From assembly GCF_003815915.1 (NCBI RefSeq), contig NZ_CP033929.1, positions 1,922,001 to 1,986,000 on the forward strand: a stretch of DNA of 64,000 nucleotides. Reading direction: 5' to 3'. The position numbers were made by a program, and so were the translations under genes. Of this stretch, positions 34,437 through 42,275 are shown in pieces. Origin of the DNA: Chryseobacterium indoltheticum (GTDB lineage: Bacteria > Bacteroidota > Bacteroidia > Flavobacteriales > Weeksellaceae). The first letter of the stretch is position 1. Each line of letters starts with the position of its first letter. Below the pieces are notes generated by a model. The model was not told where the DNA came from, did not search any database, and saw only the letters and a list, made by a program, of their open reading frames with translations.

Positions 34437-35111
34437 ATGAAGAAAATTGGCGTAATCGCTTTGGCAAGTTTAGGGTTACTTCTTGCATCATGTGGCGATA
34501 AAAAAGAAGCTGCAACTGCAGGTCAGGAACAATCAGTAGCTGAAAAGAAAGGAGAAGTTCTTACTGTTGATACAGTAGCTTCTAAAGTAAATTGGAAAGC
34601 TTTCCATAAAGGAGGTTTTGCACCTCGTTGGGGAACTCTTTCTGTAAGCACGGGAGAATTATCTGTTGCTGATAACCAATTGACATCTGGTGAGTTTTTA
34701 ATCGATATGAAGTCGATCAAAGTAGATCCTGCTTCTGTAACTGAAAAAGACAAAAAATATACAGATCTTGAAGGTCACCTTAAAAGTGCTGACTTTTTTA
34801 ACGTAGAAAAGTTCCCAACTGCTGATTTCAAAATCACTAAAGTTGAAGATCTTGCTGCAGGTGCTCAAAACGCTGTGGAAGGTGCAAACAAAACTGTAAG
34901 CGGAAACCTTACTTTATTAGGAAAAACAATGAACGTAACTTTCCCTGCAAAAGTAGATATCGTAGAAAAATCTGCTACTTTGAAAGCTCAGTTTACAGTA
35001 AACCGTGCTGATTGGGGAATTAAATTCGGAACTGACGAAACTGATCCAGCAGAATGGATGATCAGCAAAGATATCGAGATCGGTATCGACGTAAAAGCAG
35101 ACCAAAAATAA
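34437..35111 (+). CDS. YceI family lipoprotein
   Basis: A 224-residue predicted lipoprotein (lipobox LLASC, Cys19) followed by a YceI lipocalin-like domain (TVASKVNWKAFHKGGFAPRWGTLSVSTGEL, FPTADFKITKVE, GNLTLLGKTMNVTFP, DWGIKFG). YceI proteins bind isoprenoid-like hydrophobic ligands in the periplasm. It is a monocistronic gene followed by a strong terminator. Confidence 0.92.
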   Translation: MKKIGVIALASLGLLLASCGDKKEAATAGQEQSVAEKKGEVLTVDTVASKVNWKAFHKGGFAPRWGTLSVSTGELSVADNQLTSGEFLIDMKSIKVDPASVTEKDKKYTDLEGHLKSADFFNVEKFPTADFKITKVEDLAAGAQNAVEGANKTVSGNLTLLGKTMNVTFPAKVDIVEKSATLKAQFTVNRADWGIKFGTDETDPAEWMISKDIEIGIDVKADQK

Positions 35112-35131
35112 GTAAGAACATCAATCAATAT

Positions 35132-35170
35132 AAAGACATCTGTAGCAACGCAGATGTCTTTGTTGTTTTT
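35132..35170 (+). terminator. Intrinsic terminator after YceI gene
   Basis: AAAGACATCTG and CAGATGTCTTT form an 11-bp stem around TAGCAACG, followed by T-rich sequence. Confidence 0.8.
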
Positions 35171-35215
35171 TTAGCTAAAATTTGATAAAAAGGTGAGACC
35201 TAGGAAACTGTAGCA

Positions 35216-35854
35216 TTAAGAAAACTTAAAATGATTCAGTTTTTCAAAATCAGATTTTTCAAAAATATTACTGATGAGTCCGTTTTCTAAAATAACGATT
35301 CGGTCGCAAGTATGAAAAAGTGTTTCGATAATATGTGAACTGATCATCACTATTTTATTGCTTTGCTTCAATTCACGGATGATGTCATACAATAAATGAA
35401 CGCCTTCGAAATCGACGCCATTAAATGGTTCATCTAAAATATTGATGGGTTTGTCGAGCATCAACATTCCGATTAAGGCTAGCTTCTTTTTCATTCCACT
35501 TGAGTAATATTGTACATATTTTTCTAACGGAAGCTGAAATTTTTCAGCCAGTTCTATCGTTTTCAGAAGTTTGTCTTTTGCGAAATAAGAAAGATATTCT
35601 CTTCCCGTAATGTAAGGGTAAAAATAATTTTCGGTTTCAAGATAAGAAATGTTTTCACGGAGAAGTTTTTGCTTTTTCCACAAAATTTCACCGCTGTATT
35701 TCTGACTTTGATATAAAGATTCAAACAGTGTCGTTTTGCCTGCTCCGTTTTTCCCGAGAATGCCTACAATAATACCTTCTTCAATTTCTAAATTCAGACT
35801 CTGAAGTACATCTTTATCTTTAAAACTGACCGATAAATTTTTAATTTCCAACAT
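35216..35854 (-). CDS. ABC transporter ATP-binding protein
   Basis: A 212-residue stand-alone ATPase: Walker A LGKNGAGKTT, signature YYSSGMKKKL, Walker B PINILDEPFNGVD and H-loop SSHIIETL. The signature is the SGMKKK variant common in ABC-2 type exporters of Bacteroidota. It overlaps the upstream permease gene by 14 bp, so the pair is translated together. Substrate unknown. Confidence 0.88.
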   Translation of the reverse strand: MLEIKNLSVSFKDKDVLQSLNLEIEEGIIVGILGKNGAGKTTLFESLYQSQKYSGEILWKKQKLLRENISYLETENYFYPYITGREYLSYFAKDKLLKTIELAEKFQLPLEKYVQYYSSGMKKKLALIGMLMLDKPINILDEPFNGVDFEGVHLLYDIIRELKQSNKIVMISSHIIETLFHTCDRIVILENGLISNIFEKSDFEKLNHFKFS

Positions 35855-36800
35855 ATTTGCTGATGTTTTTTTGTGCTTCTTTACTATTTATACGAATCAT
35901 AATCAATGCGGGGATGATTAACATGCTGTACACGAAATATTCTATAAAAACTACGATACTGAAGTAATTGGCTTTTTCATGATGATGATATAGCTTGTAT
36001 TTTCTGGTAAGAATCAGTAAGAAATAGCAGTTCATAAAGAAAATATAGTATAAAAGATATAAGCTTTCATCAAAGTTTAAAACTAAAAATCCAAGATAGG
36101 TTGGCAAGAGAAGTGCATTGAAAAAAAAGACATTTTTATGAATTTTTTCTTTCAGACTGATCTTCTTAAAATAAACCTCGAGCATTTCTTTGTTCTCGTT
36201 ATTTTCATACACATGCGAGAGATAATCTAAAAGGAAAATTCCGCATAAAATTAAACTTACGCGATGATACGCTGAAGCAATCAATATGATGTAGGTAAGA
36301 ATAAACATCCAAGTGTTTTTGCGCATATAACTTTTCCATTCAAAAAGATTATTGGAAATAAAATTCCACTGGAGAGTAGGGAACGGTTTAGATTTAGGCT
36401 GCAAAAAGCATAGTAAAACGATTGCTAAAAACATCAGTAAGCCAAATTTTTCAATCTTATAATTGATGTTTGCCATTATAAAAAGCGTGTAGATAAAAGC
36501 AGATTCCAGGAAAATTAGGAGTCGCCAATTACCGATAAATATTTTTTTCAGAAACGGAATATCTTTTCTATTGATATGAAATACCAATACAATTGAAAAA
36601 TAAAGTAGCGGATAAAAAATAGTTTGCGGGAGTTTAACAATCATCAGTGCGCCAAAAACCAAAAAAATAGGTAAACTGACTTTAGGATTAAAATTAAAAA
36701 TCCTAAAACTCTGATTAAATCTAAACTGAAAATGGTGGAAAATTTTATGCAATGAGATTATTTTAACATTATAAAGTCTGCATAATTTAAAATACGACAA
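35841..36800 (-). CDS. Multi-pass membrane protein, putative ABC permease
   Basis: A 319-residue membrane protein with eight or so hydrophobic segments. It overlaps the downstream ATPase gene by 14 bp and is therefore its likely permease, although the sequence has no recognisable ABC-2 motif. The unusually Lys/Arg/His-rich N-terminus suggests the start may lie later than 36800. Confidence 0.75.
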   Translation of the reverse strand: MSYFKLCRLYNVKIISLHKIFHHFQFRFNQSFRIFNFNPKVSLPIFLVFGALMIVKLPQTIFYPLLYFSIVLVFHINRKDIPFLKKIFIGNWRLLIFLESAFIYTLFIMANINYKIEKFGLLMFLAIVLLCFLQPKSKPFPTLQWNFISNNLFEWKSYMRKNTWMFILTYIILIASAYHRVSLILCGIFLLDYLSHVYENNENKEMLEVYFKKISLKEKIHKNVFFFNALLLPTYLGFLVLNFDESLYLLYYIFFMNCYFLLILTRKYKLYHHHEKANYFSIVVFIEYFVYSMLIIPALIMIRINSKEAQKNISKYVGN

Positions 36801-36884
36801 TTATTCAAACCATTTTGTAACCTTTCAAAGATATAAAAATCGAGCTTAAATATCACCTAATAAGGAAAATTTAAGTTTCCTAAA

Positions 36885-36919
36885 CAAAAAAAGAGAAACT
36901 TTGAAGTCTCTCTTTTTTA
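36885..36919 (-). terminator. Intrinsic terminator of SDR gene (AAAGAGAAACT type)
   Basis: AAAGAGAAACT-TTGAA-GTCTCTCTTT hairpin flanked by A- and T-runs, just past the SDR stop codon on the minus strand. The stem resembles the gldG terminator. Confidence 0.7.
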
Positions 36920-36946
36920 TTAAATGTTTTTAGAATTCCACAAAAG

Positions 36947-37684
36947 TTACCAAGGGCTAATTCCTGTTTCATCTTCAATATCATTGCTGTAAAATTGTCC
37001 GGTTGGCGCATTTTCATCAGTCACTGTATGTTTAATAATGAAAGATGCGGCACTTTCTACGGAACCCGGCCCGCTGTGATGATTAAAATCGGTCGCCGTA
37101 TAACCGGGATCAATCACATTTACTTTGAATGGTAATTCTCTCAACTCATAAGCTAAAACAATTGTGTAGGCGTTCAAAGCAGATTTTGATGATCCGTAAG
37201 CAGCGGCTTTTACGTGATAATATTTCCAGTTTGGATCACTGTGTAAGGTCAATGAGCCTAATCCTGAAGTGATATTGCTGATTCTTGGGCTGTCTGATTT
37301 TTTTAGTAAATCTAAAAAAGCTTGGGTCACACTGATTACGCCAAAGAAATTGGTGTCAAAAACCTCCTGAATATCTTTTACGGAAGTTTCGACTGCAGTC
37401 TGAGGATTAACGCCTAAAATTCCGGCATTATTTATTAAAATATCCAATTTACCCTGTTCGTTTTCAATGATATTTTTAGCTTTTGAAATAGAATCGGGAT
37501 TGGTAACATCTATTTCGATGGCTTTGATGTTTTGAAATCCTTTTTCAGCCAATTCTTTTACCACTTCTTCACCTTTTGCAAGACTCCGGCTTCCGAGATA
37601 GACAAATAATCCTTTTTGTGAAAGCTGTTTTGAAGTTTCCAGTCCGATACTTCTGTTGGCTCCTGTAATTAATACTGTTTGCAT
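36947..37684 (-). CDS. Short-chain dehydrogenase/reductase (SDR)
   Basis: NAD(P)-dependent oxidoreductase of 245 residues. Cofactor motif TGANRSIG at 6-13 (with Asn-Arg-Ser in place of the usual x-x-x-G pattern, still classical type), NNAG around 84-87, and catalytic Tyr163-x-x-x-Lys167 (YGSSK). A basic residue after the motif (GSRS) favours NADPH. The gene is preceded by a perfect TTTGCCA-TT-TGGCAAA palindrome shared with the Crp-family gene upstream, so that regulator probably controls it. Confidence 0.9.
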   Translation of the reverse strand: MQTVLITGANRSIGLETSKQLSQKGLFVYLGSRSLAKGEEVVKELAEKGFQNIKAIEIDVTNPDSISKAKNIIENEQGKLDILINNAGILGVNPQTAVETSVKDIQEVFDTNFFGVISVTQAFLDLLKKSDSPRISNITSGLGSLTLHSDPNWKYYHVKAAAYGSSKSALNAYTIVLAYELRELPFKVNVIDPGYTATDFNHHSGPGSVESAASFIIKHTVTDENAPTGQFYSNDIEDETGISPW

Positions 37685-37733
37685 TTTATTTATTTTTAAT
37701 GATACAAAATTCAGTCAATTAAGTAAGATAGCA

Positions 37734-37749
37734 TTTGCCATTTGGCAAA
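37734..37749. promoter_or_regulatory. Palindromic operator before the SDR gene
   Basis: TTTGCCA-TT-TGGCAAA is a perfect 7-2-7 palindrome 49 bp upstream of the SDR ATG. The same string with two changes (TTTGTCA-TT-TGGTAAA) precedes the neighbouring Crp/Fnr-type gene, and both are preceded by GCA and followed by AAA. Confidence 0.65.
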
Positions 37750-37823
37750 AAGAGAAGGGTTTTTAGAACGAATTTTTAAGTTTAGAATATCTACAAAACT
37801 TTCAGTGTCTAGCTATTCACTTT

Positions 37824-38393
37824 TTAGCGAATGTTTTTTCTGATTCTGCTTAGAGAAGATTGCGTTACTCCCAGATATGAAGCAATGTAAGAAAGCGGAA
37901 TTCTGTTAACGGCTGTAGGGTAAATTTCGAGAAATTTCAAATAACGGGTTGTGGCATCTTCGGATACAAGCGGGCTTCTCCTTTCAACTTTCTGAATCAA
38001 AGCTCTAGAAATGATTTTATGAACAATAGCGTCAAATCCAACAATGGTCTGCAAAAGTTCGAGCCAGTCTTTTCTTTGAAAAATAATCATTTTACAGTCT
38101 GTAACCGCCTGAACATACGAACTCGAGCACATTTGATTATCAAAACTTTCAAGATCTACAACCAAATTGTTTTCTTCTATAAAATATTTTGTAATCTCTT
38201 CACTTTTATTGTTATAATAGCAAACCCGAAGGATTCCATCTACGACAAATCCAACTTGTTTGGCTATTTTTCCTGCTTCTGAAAAATATTCTTCCTTAGA
38301 AAGATGAATTTCAATGGCTTTATTAGAAATAAAATCGACTTGCTGCTTATTAAGGTTTCCAAATTTTAGGATAAAGTCAAATAATTCTTTCAT
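37824..38393 (-). CDS. Crp/Fnr family transcriptional regulator
   Basis: A 189-residue regulator: cyclic-nucleotide-binding-like beta barrel (KEEYFSEAGKIAKQVGFVVDGILRVCYYNNKSEEITKYF) and a C-terminal helix-turn-helix (IPLSYIASYLGVTQSSLSRIRKN). Cysteines of the iron-sulfur Fnr type are absent, so it likely senses a small ligand or nothing known. It lies upstream of the SDR gene on the same strand with a shared operator motif in front of each. Confidence 0.9.
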   Translation of the reverse strand: MKELFDFILKFGNLNKQQVDFISNKAIEIHLSKEEYFSEAGKIAKQVGFVVDGILRVCYYNNKSEEITKYFIEENNLVVDLESFDNQMCSSSYVQAVTDCKMIIFQRKDWLELLQTIVGFDAIVHKIISRALIQKVERRSPLVSEDATTRYLKFLEIYPTAVNRIPLSYIASYLGVTQSSLSRIRKNIR

Positions 38394-38426
38394 GTTTGCA
38401 ATTTAGGCAAAGAAATTTTCACGGCA

Positions 38427-38442
38427 TTTGTCATTTGGTAAA
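38427..38442. promoter_or_regulatory. Operator before the Crp/Fnr-family gene
   Basis: TTTGTCA-TT-TGGTAAA, 33 bp before the start codon at 38393, is a near copy of the palindrome before the SDR gene; this points to autoregulation. A TTTCTTTG string at 38415-38408 on the minus strand is one base from a -7 box. Confidence 0.55.
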
Positions 38443-38446
38443 AAAC

Positions 38447-38480
38447 AAAAAAAAGAGAAACTCTAAAGTTCCTCTTTTGA
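38447..38480 (-). terminator. Intrinsic terminator of the YwqG-like gene
   Basis: AAAGAGAAACT-CTAA-AGTTCCTCTTT stem between A- and T-runs, downstream of the minus-strand YwqG-like gene. Its stem resembles the gldG-type terminators. Confidence 0.65.
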
Positions 38481-38488
38481 AAATTTTA

Positions 38489-39241
38489 TTAGCAACAATC
38501 CCAATTAAACCACGCTTTCTCAAAACGTCTGTTTTTTAAATCTTCCGGATTAATAAAGAAATTGGCTACCCCTGAATCTCCGAACATAATTTCTTCATCG
38601 GTATCAATCTGTAATAACAGCAAGTCTTGCTTAAGATCTTTGTTGTAATCTCTGACATCTGCTTGCGTAAAATAGGCATAGCCTCCTATTTTGTGACCGG
38701 TTCCATCAATAATTTTATTTAATTCTTCTGCCTGATCTTTTGTGAGAGTTTCCTGAAAATCCCAGTAATCTTTATCATTAAACCTCATGTTAAATCGCAG
38801 ATCTTCAGAACTTCCATATTCAATTTCTTTATTGAAATCAAGCTTGTGTTCACAATAAATAGGAGATTCTTCATAAAGATCTTCTGTTAAAAAAGAAAAA
38901 TCAGTTTGAAATTCTTCAGTGATATCACTATGAAAAACAACCTTATAATCATCCATATCAAACCATTCTGAAGATACGAAAAACTGCAATATTCCCTAGT
39001 TTGGATAACCATCAAGAGCGGGAATATCAGCTAAATTGATTTGTGCCCAGAGAACCACCGGTTTATTTTCTTTGTCTTTAGGGTACTCCATATCTTTCGG
39101 TAAATATGGCTTTCCTAAAAATTTGCTGTCAGAAATCTCAAGAGATTCTTCTTTTTTAAGAGGCGTTGCAACAATTTTTATCGTTTCAAGTTTGTATTTT
39201 TCAAGTTTTGTTTTAAACTCAGTAAGAAATTCGGGTATCAT
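38489..39241 (-). pseudogene. YwqG-like DUF1963 protein, interrupted by an in-frame TAG
   Basis: Two adjacent frames on the minus strand read as one DUF1963/YwqG protein of about 250 codons. Codons 1-81 (39241-38999) encode the N-terminal part with FLGKPYLPKDMEYPKDKENKPVVLWAQINLADIPALDGYPN. Codon 82 at 38998-38996 is TAG. The frame then continues without a shift as GILQFFVSSEWFDMDDYKVVF to the end at 38489. In intact family members this region reads P-x-x-GILQFF, so a single substitution (for example AAG to TAG) would explain the break. It is a recent nonsense mutation, a readthrough case or a sequencing error. Confidence 0.85.
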
Positions 39242-39259
39242 TTGTAGCTTTTCTAGTTA

Positions 39260-40078
39260 TTAGTTCTTTTCAAATGCAGGAATTAAATGTTCCCAATTAA
39301 GCTGTTTAGCATAATCAAAAGCAGATTTCCCTTTGTTTGTTTTTAAATGTTTATCGGCTCCGGCTTCAAGCAGTACTTCTACAGAGCTTAGATTGCCTGC
39401 AATCGTTTCACGGTGAAGAAGTGTAAATCCTTCTTCATCAATATTTGTTAATTCGTTAGGATACTCCTCAAGAAATTTTACAAAATCTTCTTTCATATTT
39501 CTGCTCATCGGATGTTCGATGAGGTTTTCAGGCTTTTCACTTTGTTCGTTCACCACTTCAATCTCATTATAGTCTCCAAAATCGAGTTGCCATGCTTCAT
39601 CATGATCTCTTCTTTCTGATTCCGACATATCAGCGCGCATTTTTTGAATAGTAAATCCACCATAAGCTTTTGGAATAGGCTCTGCGGATGAAGAAAATAA
39701 TTTTGAAAAACCTTTTGCTTTTTTCTGCATCGGAGTTATTGCAAAAAGCCAGTCGCTGATTTCATTTAAAGGAATTTCAAAGTAATCGCCGGGCTGTATT
39801 GTTGTCAAATCATTGGGTTCGTTGATGAGATATCCACTCACTGTATCGCCATCAAAACTGATGTCATTCATCCACATATGTTCTACGATTTTATCTCCAT
39901 CGGGATCAATTTCTGAAAAAGAGGCTTTTACACAGGCAATGTTTAGTCCCGGGATGATTCTTCGGTATTCCCAAGACAGTTCTCTCCAGAAATATTTAAA
40001 AGTTTCCTGCGCTTTCTTGTACGCTTCAATCATTTTTGGGTCTTTTCCGTCTGTAAAAATAAACGAGTTGTTTTCCAT
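39260..40078 (-). CDS. DUF2314 protein with C-terminal ankyrin repeats
   Basis: A 272-residue cytoplasmic protein. Residues about 15-130 form a DUF2314 (YegJ-like) domain (YKKAQETFKYFWRELSWEYRR, HMWMNDISFDGDTVSGYLINEP, GDYFEIPLNEISDWLF). Ankyrin repeats from about 215 (EEGFTLLHRETIAGNLSSVEVLLEAGADKHLKTNKGKSAFDYAKQ) probably mediate protein contacts. It sits 18 bp upstream of the YwqG-like gene; both belong to families seen in polymorphic-toxin neighbourhoods, but no toxin is visible here. Confidence 0.85.
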   Translation of the reverse strand: MENNSFIFTDGKDPKMIEAYKKAQETFKYFWRELSWEYRRIIPGLNIACVKASFSEIDPDGDKIVEHMWMNDISFDGDTVSGYLINEPNDLTTIQPGDYFEIPLNEISDWLFAITPMQKKAKGFSKLFSSSAEPIPKAYGGFTIQKMRADMSESERRDHDEAWQLDFGDYNEIEVVNEQSEKPENLIEHPMSRNMKEDFVKFLEEYPNELTNIDEEGFTLLHRETIAGNLSSVEVLLEAGADKHLKTNKGKSAFDYAKQLNWEHLIPAFEKN

Positions 40079-40242
40079 TGTATTTTAAAAATTTTGTGAT
40101 TTACTTTAAGTCAATATCAGAATGCATTTGGCTGAAAAACCTTATGAACAAGTAAATGTTGTCTTTTTTTGGTAGTACTAAAATACGGAAAATATTTAAA
40201 CGGAAGTTTAAATTGTGGTATGTTTTAATAAAAACTTAATTA

Positions 40243-41169
40243 CTATAAATTTTCCAGATCGTTGAGAAGATTGTCGGGATTATAGTTGTATTTTTCGGGA
40301 AGTTCAGCTCCATAAAGAAAATGCTCAAAATATAAAGGTGGTAAGCCTACGGATTTTCTTCTTTTATCAAGATTTTCTATATCAAAATAGGCTGTTTTGT
40401 TAAAGTTTAGATTTCCTAAAGTTTGTAATGTATAAAGAGATCCTTCACCTGTTTTGTTAATAGAATCCTTTGTAGAGTTTTCATATTCATAAAAGTCAAC
40501 AAAAAAATCTTTATTGACATTATCTTTTTCAATTTCTTTCCGGAGATAGGGTGTGAAAAAGTTCCATACAAAATCATTCTCTTTATAAGAACCTCGGTGG
40601 TGCCACAATAAAACCCATGCACGAGATTCCCAGCCATATTTTTTAGTAAGCTCGATGAGATTGGTAATGTTCGTTGAATCTATTTTTGTAGCTAACTTAC
40701 CAAAAACATTATCCTCTTTCCTTATAAGCTGATCTGTGGCAATTAAGCTTTGAATTTTCATATATGCTGCGGGATTCTTGAGCTCACGATAATACTGGTT
40801 TTCCAAATCATCATATTGAGCTAAAACTTCCTTCATTTCTTTAGACTCTTTGTAGGGTTGAAGGTTTTTAAAATTCCTTAAAAAATCTAATGGAGCTAAT
40901 TGTTTGGTAATACTTTGGATAAGTAATTCTTTGGCGGTTTTACTTTTTTTAAGTTTAAAAGCAATTGCTGCAGCTTCTAAATAGACATCGCTATTTGGAT
41001 TTTTTGGGTTAAGCTTAATGGCCTCCAAATAATGATTTAAAGCTTTTTGATCTTCTTTCTGATGAGCATAATATTCTGCCAAATAAATTTGTTTCTGTGA
41101 TTTAAAAACATTTTGCGCAGAAGTGAAAGTAAATGCTAATAGAATAAGTAGCAGGAAAAACTTTTTCAT
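40243..41169 (-). CDS. Secreted TPR-like protein of unknown function
   Basis: A 308-residue protein with a signal peptide (ends FTSAQ) and one or two TPR-like repeats near the N-terminus (AEYYAHQKEDQKALNHYLEAIKLNPKN, AAAIAFKLKKSKTAKELLIQS). The rest has no recognised domain. It resembles the 32396-33436 gene in layout (signal peptide, N-terminal TPR). Confidence 0.75.
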   Translation of the reverse strand: MKKFFLLLILLAFTFTSAQNVFKSQKQIYLAEYYAHQKEDQKALNHYLEAIKLNPKNPNSDVYLEAAAIAFKLKKSKTAKELLIQSITKQLAPLDFLRNFKNLQPYKESKEMKEVLAQYDDLENQYYRELKNPAAYMKIQSLIATDQLIRKEDNVFGKLATKIDSTNITNLIELTKKYGWESRAWVLLWHHRGSYKENDFVWNFFTPYLRKEIEKDNVNKDFFVDFYEYENSTKDSINKTGEGSLYTLQTLGNLNFNKTAYFDIENLDKRRKSVGLPPLYFEHFLYGAELPEKYNYNPDNLLNDLENL

Positions 41170-41216
41170 AAGTGTGTTTTCTTTTAATATATAAATTATT
41201 CGTATCGATTTAAATT

Positions 41217-41645
41217 TTAAACATCTTTTATAAAATCCTCATATTCATAATAGAACCTCTCAAAGCCATCCATTTTTTCGACAAAAAACTCGAAAGCTTC
41301 CCGCCATGTATTTTTATTGAACACAGAAATTCCTTCTTTTTCAACCCAGATTCTGCTGATGACTTTTCCATTTTCTAATGTATAAAATTCTTCTTTATGA
41401 AAATCACCAATAAAATCTTTTAGGATATTTTCAAGCGACCATATTTTATTGTAATAAGCATCTCTGAAAACTTCATCTTTCATTTCGATATCCAAAGAAA
41501 CTTCTGCTTTTTTCTTGTCGGCATAAAATTTAAATGAAAAATCCTTGATCTTGGTATTATACAAAAGCCATTTTCTCGGAAACGATTTTCCGAAAGCCGT
41601 CCAAAACTCTTTTTTTAATTGCTGCGCTTCTTCTTTACTGAACAT
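41217..41645 (-). CDS. DUF4268 family protein
   Basis: A 142-residue cytoplasmic protein matching the DUF4268 pattern (FWTAFGKSF...KWLLYNTKIKDFSFKFYADKKKAEVSLDIE, RDAYYNKIWSLENILKDFIG, ISRIWVEKEGISVFNKNTWREAFEFF). In other genomes this domain occurs alone or attached to restriction-like nucleases. Here it stands alone without an adjacent modification gene, so function is unknown. Confidence 0.85.
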   Translation of the reverse strand: MFSKEEAQQLKKEFWTAFGKSFPRKWLLYNTKIKDFSFKFYADKKKAEVSLDIEMKDEVFRDAYYNKIWSLENILKDFIGDFHKEEFYTLENGKVISRIWVEKEGISVFNKNTWREAFEFFVEKMDGFERFYYEYEDFIKDV

Positions 41646-41657
41646 GAAACAAATTTA

Positions 41658-41759
41658 GGTAAAAAGTGAAAAGAGTCAAGTAAAAAGTGGAAAGAAACAA
41701 ATGAAAAAAAATGTTTTTGGAGTCACCCTTTTTACTTTTAGCTTTTGCCTTGGCTCTTC
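41658..41759. repeat. Inverted repeat built from the GAGCCAAGTAAAAAG family
   Basis: AAAAGAGTCAAGTAAAAAG near 41669 and CTTTTGCCTTGGCTCTT near 41743 are inverted, imperfect copies of the short repeat also found at 3871, 27681 and 58069. The right arm reaches into the Rrf2 promoter region just before its -7 box. Confidence 0.5.
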
Positions 41760-41773
41760 AATATTTTTTTTCC

Positions 41774-41781
41774 TATTTTTG
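41774..41781 (+). promoter_or_regulatory. -7 promoter box of the Rrf2 gene, close to ATG
   Basis: TATTTTTG fits TAnnTTTG and lies 5 nt before the ATG at 41787, the same geometry as lptB; a leaderless transcript is likely. Confidence 0.55.
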
Positions 41782-41786
41782 CTGTA

Positions 41787-42194
41787 ATGCTGTCAAAAAA
41801 ATCTCAATATGCTTTTAAGGCACTTTCATATCTCGTAGAAAAGAGAAATGAAGGGCCTATCCTAATTTCAGAAATTGCAGAACACAAAAAAATTCCTTTG
41901 AAATTTCTTGAAAATATACTGCTCGAATTGAAAAAAGCAGATATCCTTGATAGTAAAAAGGGAAAAGGAGGAGGCTATTTTTTCAAAGAAAATCCTCAAA
42001 ATGTAAATCTAGCGAAGATTATCCGTCTCGTAAATGGTCCCATTGCAATGCTTCCTTGTGTAAGTCTTAATTTTTATGAAAAATGTGCAGATTGCAACGA
42101 AGATCACTGCAGTTTACATGATGTTTTGATTGAGGTGAGAGATGCATCGCTTAAAATTTTAGAAGAAAAAACACTTTTAGACCTAATCGATTAA
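41787..42194 (+). CDS. Rrf2 family transcriptional regulator
   Basis: A 135-residue winged-helix regulator. The ATG at 41787 is used because the Rrf2 start (MLSKKSQYAFKALSYL) begins there. DNA-recognition block is ISEIAEHKKIPLKFLENILLELKKADILDSKKGKGGGYFF. Four cysteines (91, 100, 103, 108) in the C-terminal part could hold an iron-sulfur cluster, as in IscR-like members. It lies just upstream of cysH-cysD-cysN on the same strand, so it probably regulates sulfate assimilation, like CymR-type Rrf2 regulators. Confidence 0.9.
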   Translation: MLSKKSQYAFKALSYLVEKRNEGPILISEIAEHKKIPLKFLENILLELKKADILDSKKGKGGGYFFKENPQNVNLAKIIRLVNGPIAMLPCVSLNFYEKCADCNEDHCSLHDVLIEVRDASLKILEEKTLLDLID

Positions 42195-42213
42195 GTCCTA
42201 ATTTTGATTTTAT

Positions 42214-42237
42214 AAGTCTACTTATTTGGTAGGATAA
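42214..42237. promoter_or_regulatory. Candidate Rrf2 operator before cysH
   Basis: AGTCTACTTATTTGGTAGGA contains an interrupted inverted repeat CTAC-N7-GTAG. It lies between the Rrf2 stop and the cysH start, about 40 bp before the ATG. Assignment to this Rrf2 protein is inferred from position only. Confidence 0.4.
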
Positions 42238-42275
42238 CATTTTTGTTAGATATTTGCTGGTATCAAACAGAAATT

